Part shown: positions 25,432 through 36,843 of the stretch, in pieces
Position numbering within the stretch: the stretch's first letter is position 1
Layout of the letters: each line of letters begins with the position of its first letter
Source: Phytoseiulus persimilis
Taxonomy: Eukaryota; Arthropoda; Arachnida; Mesostigmata; Phytoseiidae
Direction of reading: 5' to 3'
Assembly: GCA_037576195.1 (NCBI GenBank)
Contig: CM075101.1
Span: forward strand, 14,446,001-14,510,000
DNA: 64,000 nt
The notes under the pieces: model-generated
Told to the model about the DNA's origin: nothing
The model's database searches: none
Seen by the model: only the letters and a program-made list of their open reading frames with translations
Position numbers and translations under genes: made by a program

Positions 25432-28400
25432 ATGAGGGGTGCTTTGCTTTTGTGGTCGGCCTGCGCAGCAGCGGCCTCGGTCTGCTTGCTTGTGAGGGCC
25501 GCTTCTGCGGCCACGACCCAGGCTAGCACCCAGGCCACAGATTGTGCGGGATGTACGTATGGCCGCTGTGATCGAGGAAGGTGTGTCTGCAACCCGGGCT
25601 TCACGGGGGACAACTGCACGTTATGCACCGGCCGAGTCAGGTACGTGGATCCGAATCGTCCTCCCACGGCTGTGACGGATGGCAGTGGTCGTCGCCATGT
25701 AGTTCAATGACAGCTGGCTTTCACTCCACTTCAATTCCAATGAGTACTTGTCGTGTGACTCAGGAGCTCTTGACCATTGATTCGTCAGGTGGCATGCATA
25801 GCACAAGTGGACGTCGATACTGGAAGTCTCAAAGGGTCGCGATAAGAATCTTATAGAAGCGGAGGCTCAGAGAATGAAAGGAGTGTGCTCGTGTATAGCA
25901 CTCGCTTTGTTGGACTCGTCTGCGTTGTTCTAGTTTGATTTACCGTTATCAACGGCAACGTGTGACCTCTAAGGAAACCTGTCGTTGGGCTCCAAGCGAT
26001 TTTGAGGGCTTGTTACGCTTTTGCGAGCTGTCATACAGATACAGCCTGGAAACAGAACGCTCCCGACTACTATGTTCTAGAGCCCGAACGGAACGCAACG
26101 AATACGCAAAAATGCGCTCCGCGGTGTTGAACAGCGACTAGGAGGAGAAAGAAACCTGAACTATCACTCAAGATTGTGGAGAACCAGATTCGTGGGAAAC
26201 GAGTAATTCGTCAAATTCGGCGCTTTCCCGTTGTGCCTACAGCTGATGAAATCACTCACGATCTGCACCGCTTACTTCATCGCCTAGTTTCCGTTCTGTC
26301 GGGATCCGTGCTTCGTTCCAAGTATCCTTCTGCCAAGATATTTTGAAAATCTTTCTCGTTGCCTTACACGCTACCCTGTGATGTTTTTTTCCGAGCTCCG
26401 GATTCTGCTCAAATGTTGCCCAAGATAGGGTGTAGGACCGCTTCGCGAGAACATGTCTTCGTTCAAGCTCGGAGTCTTCGCACGGCAGTACACCCAGAAT
26501 CCGATATTTTCCTCAGGGAGTTCGCTCGGCTTCGGTCAGGCTTCCCGTTGCCTGATTACGGGTTCACCGAGAGAAGAAAAGTATTCTCCCCGACGGCTCG
26601 ATGGCGGGAATGAGCTGTAGTCATTCATCGAATACAGAGTACAGTCACGAAGTCTTCTTCCCCTCAGCGACACCCCTCGAGGATGAGAGGGAAAATATCC
26701 CGATTGGTCGAATGTCGGTCACCAAACATCTGATCAAGCCTCCATGATTTGCTGAGCTAACATTTCAAGTGGAAAGCAAAGTTTTCCAAAGAGGTGGAGA
26801 CCTCTTTGGATTCGCTGTGTTGTCAATCTTTTGTCTCTTTGTCGCATCTTGTTGGAAAACGACTTCGAGGGGTTGACTGCCAGGCTGGTCCGCTGTCGGT
26901 TGCTGGATGACCATTCATCTGCAAAGCTTGCCTCGTCTCGTTCGGCTGGTGGCAGCGAGGCAGGCGGACTGGCTCTCCGGCGCGTAGCTATTCGAAAAGC
27001 TCGCCTCCTGCAGACTTTTGGGTTTCGGCCAGCGCCCCTACGAGTGGAACGACGCGGCGAACTTTTGCTGCTTTACAGACAGAGCAACCACCGGGCAGAA
27101 TTTTCAGCGTCGCTGAAACGCGTTAGGTTCAGAACAGCTGACATACACTGCTACGTCAGTCGGCGAACGAATTCATTCAGATCTGCTGAGTGTTGGATCG
27201 AATGAATCCTTATCTGAAATCAGCTTGATTCGTATAGGTTTTAGTGAAGTTTCCGCCATTCGCTCCGGAAGTGCGTCAGAGAAACGGCAACGTTTTCGCA
27301 GAGTTCGCAGCAATTTTTCCCGAAGAAGAAAAATCAAATATCGACTCACTTGAGCTCCATCAAAACATGAGAATCTCTCGGCCCGGAAGAAGTCATATAC
27401 CATTTTCCTGGTCAAAATTTCTTCTCACGGAGCTAGGGTCAGAAGCGTGGCCACTTGGACGGGTTGACGACCCTCAACGTCTACGCGCAATCGTCTATTA
27501 AGTACGAAGCATGCAGCTCTTCCCTTTGATCCCTTCAATTCGGATTCCGTTTTCCCTCTATGAACTTCAAGACATTCGGATGAATCTGTCGGGAACGCTG
27601 TCACAAACTCGTGAAAGGTGTTGTTTTCGAACCGCCCGGATGCTTTGGAATGTTCCCTGATGGTATTTCTGGAATCCCGTAGTGTAGAGTGAAACTGAAA
27701 ACTCTAGTCGTGGGTGTCGACGGTTGCAATCAATCAGAGTGAGTCCGATTGGATGAGGCAATGAGTTCCTCCGTGCTATCCCTAGCTGTAGTGATGAAAT
27801 CACGTGCTGTCAGTAACGCGCTGATCCTCGACTCTCCGTCGCAGGTTTTATGATTCGGCAACAGCTGCCAGCAGACGTGTGTGTCTGTGCGTGTGGTTCC
27901 GTCCATTCAACCCTATGAGTTCGGCCGGATCTCGATGCTGGGATACCACTGATTCGAGTTTTTCTTCCTTTCGCTTCAGCGCGGTTTCTTTCCTGCCGCC
28001 ACGGCTCGGATTCCCCCCGATTGCGCTGCAAACAAGAGCACTCCCTCGACTCTCAGCATATTTTCTCTTATACTCTCATTTAATCTGGACCAGCCGGAGT
28101 CCCTCCAGAGCTCGGAACACTTTCCAGCTCAATCTCCGCTGATTGTTCTCCCCTCGACGTCCTCGAGGGGAGAACAATGTGACTACCGGCTCCCTTTTCG
28201 AAACTCGATAAGGTTGGGCGGATGTCAACGTTGAATTTTTTAGAGCGACCAGACTTTGGAAGCAAACCATTCCCACACCCGGCGCCCTGAGAGTCAACGC
28301 ATGCGAAGGAGACATTGCCAATTTCGCAATTGTTTTGTGTCTGCCGCTGCTTTTCATCTGGATCTATTTGGTGGCTCCTCAGGGTGAGTTGGTGGTCGCG

Positions 28401-31400
28401 TAGCATCTGCGAAGACGCGAGCCAACAGCCCGCCGGTTCGCCCGCCCGCCTGGCCAACCGACCGTCGAAGCGAACGAACGAACCGACGAACGTTTCGAAC
28501 GGCGCCGTAGCGGATGGCATGGCAGTGTTCCAGTCGAGCGCGTCAACGAACACCGGAGACTTCCGCGAGCAACAGCTGAGCCAAGAGGGACGCTTCGTCG
28601 ACCGGATGCAGTGTTTCTATTTGCTTCGTTAATCAATCCATTCTGACCTGCCGCGAGCCCGCTCACTTATTCGCCAAACGATTGAGAAGGAAAAAAAGCA
28701 GTTATTGAGAGAGTTATTGACAATTATTTCAGATAGCCTTGGGTTTCCGAATGATGACACTTTCCAGTTCTACAGGGGCTCCTCATGGGATACGCCTGAC
28801 GGGTCCCGAAGTTACGGACAATCCCGTTCCAATCGATATTAACGTTCCGTTCACCGGAAAAAAAACGGTTGCGAGGGAGCTACCTCGAACGTTTCGAACG
28901 ATTTCGGAGCTCTGCTCAAGTAAGGACTACGGTCCTTATATTCGCGGACGGCTCCCGAGCTCTCGGAGCTCGTTCGTCCTCCGGGAGGAAAGGAACCTTC
29001 CATTGTTACGAGAGACGGTCTCGACAGTGGGTCGGAGGTCTTCGACTCCATTTGCGTGATTTTTCAAGGTTCAGTGTTTTTACATTTATGCTGGCAGCAT
29101 TCTGGCCTCATGTGATTTTTGGTATAATCATTCATTCCAGGCCATTCCATATTTTCGGTGCACGGGGAAAAATGCTGTCGCGAGATCCTGCGCCATATTG
29201 GCGCAGTCCCAAAAATTGTTCGCATCGATCATTTCGTATGTGCGTTCCTCCCCATTTCACCCTGACCAGTGACCGAAAATGTTCTCCTCCACCGGAAGCT
29301 AGCGCTACTGGTCAACTTGTGAGCTTTGAATTCGAGCTCATTAGCGACTAACAAAAAACACGAGGCATTGAGAACGAATATACGAGATAAATATATATAT
29401 ATCTTCGGAATCAACGGAGTCACGTTCCTGTCGATGTGGAAAACGGCGCGAGAGAAAACCGTGAACTTAGTTCCTGAAGCATTCGGTGCTGGCAACTTTT
29501 GTAAGTTGAGTCTTCACGCATCAAGCGGCCATTGTGGCTTGAAGGCTGCCTCTCTGCCCTGAAGCAACCGAAACTGGGACACGCGAACCACACTTGGAAC
29601 CGCGCTATCTCCGTGGATTTTCGCGCTCAATTACTCTTTTGATAAACATGCAGCTTCGTGGTGTAACAGACGCTGTTTTTTTCCAAATGAAAAAAATATG
29701 TCCGAGATTACGGGCACAGTGCGTATCCCAGACTGGGACTATCTTCCAGGCAGTACTGTCGTTTAGGTCATCCATCATAGGAATCCATTGTTTGCTCTCG
29801 TTGCAGGCTGAACGATACGGAAGGCTTCATCACCTCCGGAGTGGGGAACTACTCTCAAAACATGAAGTGCACATGGCTAATCGACGTCGTAGGCGACGGT
29901 ACGAACCAGTCGCCGCGCAATCGGAGCCTTCGTTTGCGCTTGAATCGCTTTGAGACGGAGTGCGGCTGGGATCATCTCTACGTTTTCGACGGTGATTCCA
30001 TGTTCGGTCAGATGATCGCCGCCTACTCGGGCCTTCTGGTACCTGAAGGAGGAGGTGAAAAAGTCACCGATCTAGTCGCGCATTCCGGTGAGTTCATATG
30101 AGAGCAGCTGATGGGTCATTCGTTAGGATCCGACCATTGTTTCTTGAATTGCAGAGCGTCAGTTGCCGCCCATTGTTATCCGCACGGATCACTGACTCCG
30201 TGCCATGGCCGTGTACAAAGTATTCATGTCGGTCATCGGTGTATTTGACAGACCAGACGAGTCCGCCGAAACAAAGCCTTAGGTTGGGCGCTCGCCATCG
30301 TGGCCCGAACGGGCATCGATTGGTACTGAATAACAGAGTAAAAAAACCATTCCCTCGCGCGCGCATTTCGGCGAAAACGATGCGTTGACGAGCGGAGCAG
30401 ATTTTGACGCATTGATGGTGGTGTCATTGAGTCGCACAGAAGAGTTGCCCGTGATCTTGAGCAAGTCTTTCCTGGCAGTGGGTCTGACCCTGAATGAGTA
30501 GCATTCATCGAAAGCTAACCGCGCTTGATACAGATCAGTAAAGCATACAAGTTTACTGATCCAACGGAGTGGCCGGGCGGACAGAAAACGTAAACAACGT
30601 GGAAGCATGGCGGTGGAAGGAAGCCAAATAACGGAAACGTCGAAGGAAACCAGAAGTCGGGGTCCGAGTGAATCGACAGCCAGCATCGGAGCTCATAACA
30701 AACTTGTTGCGAGAATTGACGTCACTGTTTATGCTGAACTTGGTGATAAGTTCACCAACGCAACGATTACGCTTCAAGGATCTCGCCTACATCGACCAAT
30801 GCGAGTCGCTCGAACAAGGAGTATTTTGGACTTTTCCCTCTAAACTCGATCTCATCTACTCTTCAGGCCGGGCTTTTGTGCACTTCTTCTCGGACGCAGT
30901 GTACAATATGAGCGGATTCCAAATTTCATACTCCGTGGATCAATGTGCGGATGATTGTAACGACCACGGCGAATGCGACGTGAATCTTGGAGTTTGTAAC
31001 TGCCGATCAGCTTTCAAAGGTGAGCAGGAGACATTCGTTTGACTTTCGGCTTCCGTCCTCGGGGACACGGATCCACTCCACGCCCCTAGCGCGGTTCCAA
31101 AACACCGAAGTCATCTGAATCATCAACCTCTGCTAGGGTCTGAGTGATGAAATATGGGAGTGGGCAGTGAAGCCAAATGGCAGCTGCTATCGGAGACAAC
31201 AGAGAGCGCTCCTCTCATTTCTCTGTTCGTCACATCATCCTATTCTCGTTCCGTAATGGAAAGGTCTGGCTTTTCAGGTGAAACTTGTAATATTCCCGTG
31301 GCAACGAAAACATCTTCAAGATCTTCCACAGCCAACTTGTATCGGGTTGCCGGAGGCTCTGTCGCTGGCAGGGCCATGCATCAGGCTCTGGTTTACAATC

Positions 31401-34400
31401 ATTCCATGTGGGTCTTTGGAGGAGAGTTCTTCAGCTCAATACTCACTCAAAGACGCCAGCTCGAAGTTGCAAGGTAACCAGTGAGCTAGAAAACACACAA
31501 CTTCGATACCCCACCGGAGCGTGATCGAATATCTCCTAGATGAGTCTACCGGAACCCCACTGAAATCGTACCAGACGAAATCGAGATCAGCGAGGTTTCT
31601 CACCCATTCTAACACTCTGTTCGATGATATCTACTTCATTGCAGATTCGATTTCGCCAGCGGCGTGTGGAGCGAAGTCCAAATGCGCGGAGCCAACATCC
31701 CTCCAAATACTTACGGCCACTCGATCGTGGCTTACAAGAACTCATTTTATATGTACGGAGGCGCGCACACTTTCGACGATAACAATGTGACCAACGCCCT
31801 TTGGAGATTTGATCCACAGAAGCTGGAATGGGCGCAGGTGTCACACAACGAAGCTCGCGTCGACTGCCATCACCCAACAATTTTATGCCCACCCATTCCA
31901 TCCGTTGGTCATGCCGCTGTTATGGTCAATCAATCGATGTTAGTGTTCTTCGGGCACCATCCTACACTAGGTTATTTGAATTTGGTGCAAGAGTACAGAA
32001 TCGGAAGCGTCAACTGGGAACTCGTGCAGACCACTGGAGCTGTGATTAAAGGTGGTTTCGGCCAGACCGCGGTCTACGACGAAAGAAGTCAGCAGGTGCT
32101 CATTTTCGGAGGATACCACTCCCAGGTGAGGTTTTGGGCTGACCATCATCAGACGTCAAACTTTCGATAGCTTATCGCATGTAGAGGAGACGCTACTTTA
32201 GACTCCAGAGTATTTTCCTCCATCTTTGGCGATAGCTCCCGAGTGATGAGCGCTGATGATACCGTACGTATCCGGCTCTCCGTGGATGGACACTAGCTTC
32301 GTACTACAATCCAGGGGTGTCAGATAACTGGTCCGCCGGCCGAGTTCGATAGCAAGATTTCCCGATCCGCGTGGGCTCTCCCGTTCGAGTTCGACCGTCT
32401 GACTAATGGTCCGGTGCGATTCAGTTCACCGAGCGAGGCTTCCAGAGAGTGAAGACGAAGAGTGATGATGTGGGATTCCACGTGTCCTCGTTTTAAGAAT
32501 TAGGTCGCCGTCAGCTGGAGTCGTAGCTCCACTCACGTGGGGTTCAGACCACGGGATATCACAGCATGGAACGAGAACATCCGTAGAACATTCCTCTCCG
32601 TATTCCGATCACTATAGAACAGGATTGAGCAAATCAAAGGGATGAAGCTCCGTTTTTCGCTATGGCGTTGTTTACAACATGGGCAACTGCCAAGCGCGGA
32701 AGATCTCTGACATAAGTGTGATTTCTTTCACTAGTGAGTTAACCTGGCTTGCGAACATTCATTTAGCGCGATCGGGCCTGGATCGAATCGAGGGAAGCGA
32801 TGAACGGGGAAGACTGTACTGTCTGCTTCGCGATACACACGGCTGCTGAAGAATGGAAGAAAAAAAAACGAGGTGGCTCCGTGTACTCGAGAAGTTGTCG
32901 ACGTCCGCCGCGAAGTGATCCGAAGACGAATCTCTCGAGATTCTCTCTTGCATGTTTTCCGCACGTGATCTGCAGATTAAGGAACGGTATCGCGGGGACT
33001 CATCCAACATCCGCTGATTTTTGCTTGCAGAAGAGCACGGGAGCTGTTGTCGACTACTTGTATTCCTACCGACCATCAAAACGATCGTGGACGATACTTC
33101 GTCCGAGCGGAATGCACCGCTATCTGCACTCCGCAGTCATCATTGACGGCGTCATGCTGGTCTTCGGAGGCAATACACACAACGATACTTCTTACGCCTC
33201 CGGGGACAGATGCTTCTCGGCCGACACGTTGGCCTATGACATCGGTAAGCCTTCGGTTGTTCGAGCAATGACGCATGACGTGCACTCAGTGGTCGCTGGA
33301 TTGTTTCCCCAATGTTTGGTGATTTCTGACGATTACACTCGAATATCGTTGTCCTCAGAATGTGATCTGTGGCAAACGGTCAAGATAAAGGAAAGCGCCG
33401 CCTCCAGTCAAGGCTTCCGTCGTTTCGGACACTCGGCAGTCGCCTACAATAGGTGAGCGAAGCCAGAGAAGTTGCATCGGGGCATGGGACGACTCGGCCT
33501 CGAGATTACCCAGCGATCTCTTGGGGGAAGCTCCTAATCAACTGTTCTCCCCGCAGTTCAATGTATATATTCGGAGGCTTCAACGGACGGATGCTCTCTG
33601 ACACCCTGAAGCTGACGCCTGCACACTGCGAGGCTCTCGAGAAAGAATGTCTGTCCATGTCGCTGGTTCATGGAACCAAATGCATCCAGGCGCCTGGCGA
33701 AGGATGCATGCGCTACAATCCCGAGAACTTGAAAGGCTATCCGCAGAAGAAGGGCGCGAACTGCTCTTGGATCAATCCGTCTAGCCTACCGCTGAACTTC
33801 ACTCACATCTGCGCTAAGCAGACGAACTGCCGGAGCTGCCTCCAGAACAGGTGAGTTTGCTCGTCGATGCTTCTAGGAGGAGGACGGCTCGAAATCGAGA
33901 GTTCGGCCCGAGTCATGTACTTTTCTCATGTCGCTAAAATAAATGGAACCTTCCCCAGCCTTGACTGCGTGTGGTGTGATAGCACGTGTCACTACAAAAA
34001 GTGTCCGAAACAGTCTCCCTCGGCCGTGGTCAAACATCGCGTCGAGCAATGCTCCGAAAGCGAGAGCCTCGCTTGCGACAAGTTGCACAACTGCCACGCA
34101 TGCCATACGGACGAAAATTGCGCATTCAAGAAAAACAACGGATGCATCAATCTCATTTCGATCGAGGGTGCGCAGTCTCTCCCGCGGCATTCGCCGTCGA
34201 ATATTGAGCTGTATTTCTGGTTGGTCACTTTTTACCGCGGACAACTGGTTCGCAATAACGTTTCGCTGCTCTCCACAGGCAATAAGACAACCCGCTCCGT
34301 GAGCGAGGATTTCAGAGCGGAATGCGAAAAGCACTGTTCCGAAAAAACAGACTGCAATAACTGCACGTCCAACTCAGGATGCATGTGGTGTGCGAATCTC

Positions 34401-36843
34401 GGCAGGTGTCTCGAAACAAATGCGTACGCTGCGATGTTTCCGGTCGGTCAATGCACCGAATGGTCGACGAGCAAATGTGATAAGGTATACTGCTCGCGAA
34501 TACGCTCCTGCAATGAATGTCTCCAGCACGAGAGATGCGGCTGGTGCGACGACGGCAGCGGCACTGGTCGCGGCAAATGCATGGAAGGGGCCGCCACTGG
34601 ACCCGTGGTGACCGGGATCGACATTCCCATCAACGGCTCCGAGGCGTACCCGCAATGTTTAGATTGGCACTTTCTGGACTGCCCAAGCTGCCAATGCAAC
34701 GGCCGCAGCACATGTCTTCCGGGCTCGCCGGATTGCGTGGTGCCCTGTGCTCACAACACTCAAGGGAATCATTGTGAACGCTGCCAAAAGGGTTATTATG
34801 GGAGCCCCGTCAACGGCGGAACGTGTCAAACTTGCAAGTGCAACGGTCACGGAACTGATTGTCACCACGAAACAGGTGAGATCGATCCTCCATGTGGAAT
34901 CTTAGAATGTGGGACGCGAGTTCCGGAGATTGACGTCGTTCTCCTCTCATCGCCCGCAGGGAAATGCGACTGCACCACCAAGGGAATCATAGGGAAACAA
35001 TGCGATCAATGCGACAATACAAATCAATACTGGGGTAACCCCGGAAACGGAGGAACCTGTTTCTATAAACTCAGCATAGACTTCCAGTACACTTTTAATC
35101 TCTCACACGAAGACCCCTTCACCTCGATCAACTTTATGAACATGCCACCGAGGGTAAGTTCACGTGTACCCACCAGTCGAGATCTGTTGGCACGAATTTC
35201 GCGCATCGTCAATGTGACCAAACGGTTTCCGCTCTGAGCTCGAACGTGATCTTCGCAGGTGGGCCACGACGTGGAATTCCAAATATCCTGCTCTACTCCG
35301 GCTCTTGTAAACATTTCCATCGGAGTCGGCGCGGCTGAGACCACTGGCGATCCTCGAATCCTGGCCCCAGTATCGCAAACTCGCACTTGCGGCTCGTTCA
35401 AAATGCCGCTGTCTCATGAGGAATACAAATTTGGCACTCGGAACGCCACGCTGTACGTACACGTATTCAATCTCACCACTCCCGCCGTCATACAGGTTGC
35501 TTTCTCGCAACACAGGGCACTGGATCTGTTGCAGTTTTTCATCACCTTCTCTAGGTGAGTGCTCTTCCATAACTACATTTTCGTCATCAAAAATGATGGG
35601 AAATAATTTGGAGCGGGAAATTTATCCATCCGTCGTTTTCTGGGCCAACGAGTAGAGACGAGTTAGCCGTCGTTCTGCCGGTTTCTGGTGTTTCTTACAT
35701 CCAGATCGTTCGCACTTTCCTATGAATCTCTCCCTTGTGTGACCCTTAGCAGGCTTGGAAGCGCTTCCTCTTTCTCAGTGCTCACACAAGGTTAGGTGTC
35801 TAGTTCTCCCGGCAACGAACGAAGCGCTGCTCGAAGAGTGCATTACAGAATCGCGCGGATGGAACTGGTGCTTTTGTGGTGTTGGTGGTGGTCACTGCGC
35901 GTCGATTCTGTTGCAGCGCAAATAGAGCCTCGCGAATTTAGAGAAAAAAATGACTCCTCCGCCTGCTTGTGCGTTGCCAAACACAAAAGACGTTCTGAGT
36001 GACCAAAGGAGGAGAACACACGATGCGATGATCGCTTAGTCGCCCAGATGCAGATAACGCATACCTCAATATTTTATAGCTGCTTCGTATCGCTGCTCTT
36101 CATTGCTGCGGTGTTGTGGAAAATTAAGCAGAAATATGATCTCTACAGAAGGCGCCAAGTGAGTACATTTTGTGTTCCTCTAGATCTGTATAATGTATCT
36201 GGGATGTTTCGTCTGGTCGACTTAACGTTCGACATTGTCTCCGAGGTCCGACTCGAAAGACTCCTCTTCCGAGGCTTCTCACAAGAGGAGATCGATGTGA
36301 TGAAGCCATTGAACCCGTTCGTTCCGCGCTTTTCAGCAACTGTTTGTCGAGATGGAACAGATGGCTAGCCGACCTTTTGCGGGGGTCACTCTGGAGCTCC
36401 AGTCACCTCCGTACGGTTTGCATGGACACGGAGGTTTCGGCACTCTTCACCAGGGACGACCGACCCCCGTAGCCCTAGAGCCGTGCGCCTCTGGCAAAGC
36501 CGCCGTCATTTCGCTCATAGTCCGATTGCCACGTCAGGACAGTTCAGTGCCACAGGGACAGTCAGGTACATCTTCATCAGGGGTCATCTTTCTCAGATAT
36601 TTTTGATGAAAAACTTGAAAAAATACACAGCCTGGAAGCCTTGAACGTTCCCGGCAATTTTCGTCCGAATCATCGAACCTCGTCTGACTTACTCCCTTGT
36701 CCGATATCACAGGTATCGCAATCGCGTCAGCCCTAGTCTCTTTAAGCCAGCTGGGCGGCAAGGGCCAACAGAACACTATTCGCGAAAATGAGCATAAGGG
36801 CGATTGCTGGAAACCGAACACGAACGTCGGAACGTGCCTGTGA
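25432..36843 (+). CDS. ATRN: Attractin/distracted-family type I membrane protein, 15 exons
   Basis: Exons: 25432-25640, 29807-30087, 30867-31019, 31278-31473, 31645-32125, 33031-33244, 33359-33452, 33557-33850, 33959-34167, 34279-34875, 34960-35153, 35259-35554, 36080-36158, 36337-36565, 36713-36843. All are GT-AG with matching phases, giving 1218 residues. Order: signal peptide (1-26), EGF (38-65), CUB (about 71-185; KCTWLIDV, ETECGWDHLYVFDGDS, HFFSDAVYN), EGF, six-bladed kelch region (about 245-590; SMWVFGG, YGHSIVAY, RYLHSAVI, VFGGNTHNDTS, RFGHSAVAY, SMYIFGG), PSI repeats (GCMWCANLGRC, ERCGWCDDGSGTGRGKC), laminin-type EGF (GYYGSPVNGGTC), an ectodomain ending QFFITFSS, one transmembrane helix (CFVSLLFIAAVLW), then a conserved tail (QMASRPFAG, ALEPCASGKAAV, ending GTCL). 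Human attractin has a C-type lectin domain between the PSI repeats and a second EGF before kelch; neither is found. Known roles: melanocortin/agouti signalling with Mahogunin in mammals. A paralogue assignment (ATRN versus ATRNL1) is not meaningful here. Confidence 0.95.
25641..29806 (+). other. Attractin intron 1, 4.2 kb
   Basis: The donor AG|gtacgt and acceptor gttgcag|G rejoin an Arg codon in phase 2, so this is one large first intron. Open frames inside it are short and unrecognised. It is the usual place for regulatory elements, and it holds the 16-bp-arm hairpin listed separately. Confidence 0.8.
28142..28178. repeat. Perfect stem-loop, 16-bp arms, in attractin intron 1
   Basis: The left arm ATTGTTCTCCCCTCGA (28142-28157) is exactly reverse-complementary to 28163-28178, with a 5-nt loop CGTCC. 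The stem has no mismatches. It lies in intron 1 of attractin. It is too short for a typical pre-miRNA stem unless extended by imperfect pairing, and I see no obvious extension. Confidence 0.85.

Noticed and set aside
32800..33030. Upstream extension of the kelch exon frame
   Set aside because: The acceptor ttgcttgcag at 33030 and kelch conservation start at 33031; the earlier part is intron.
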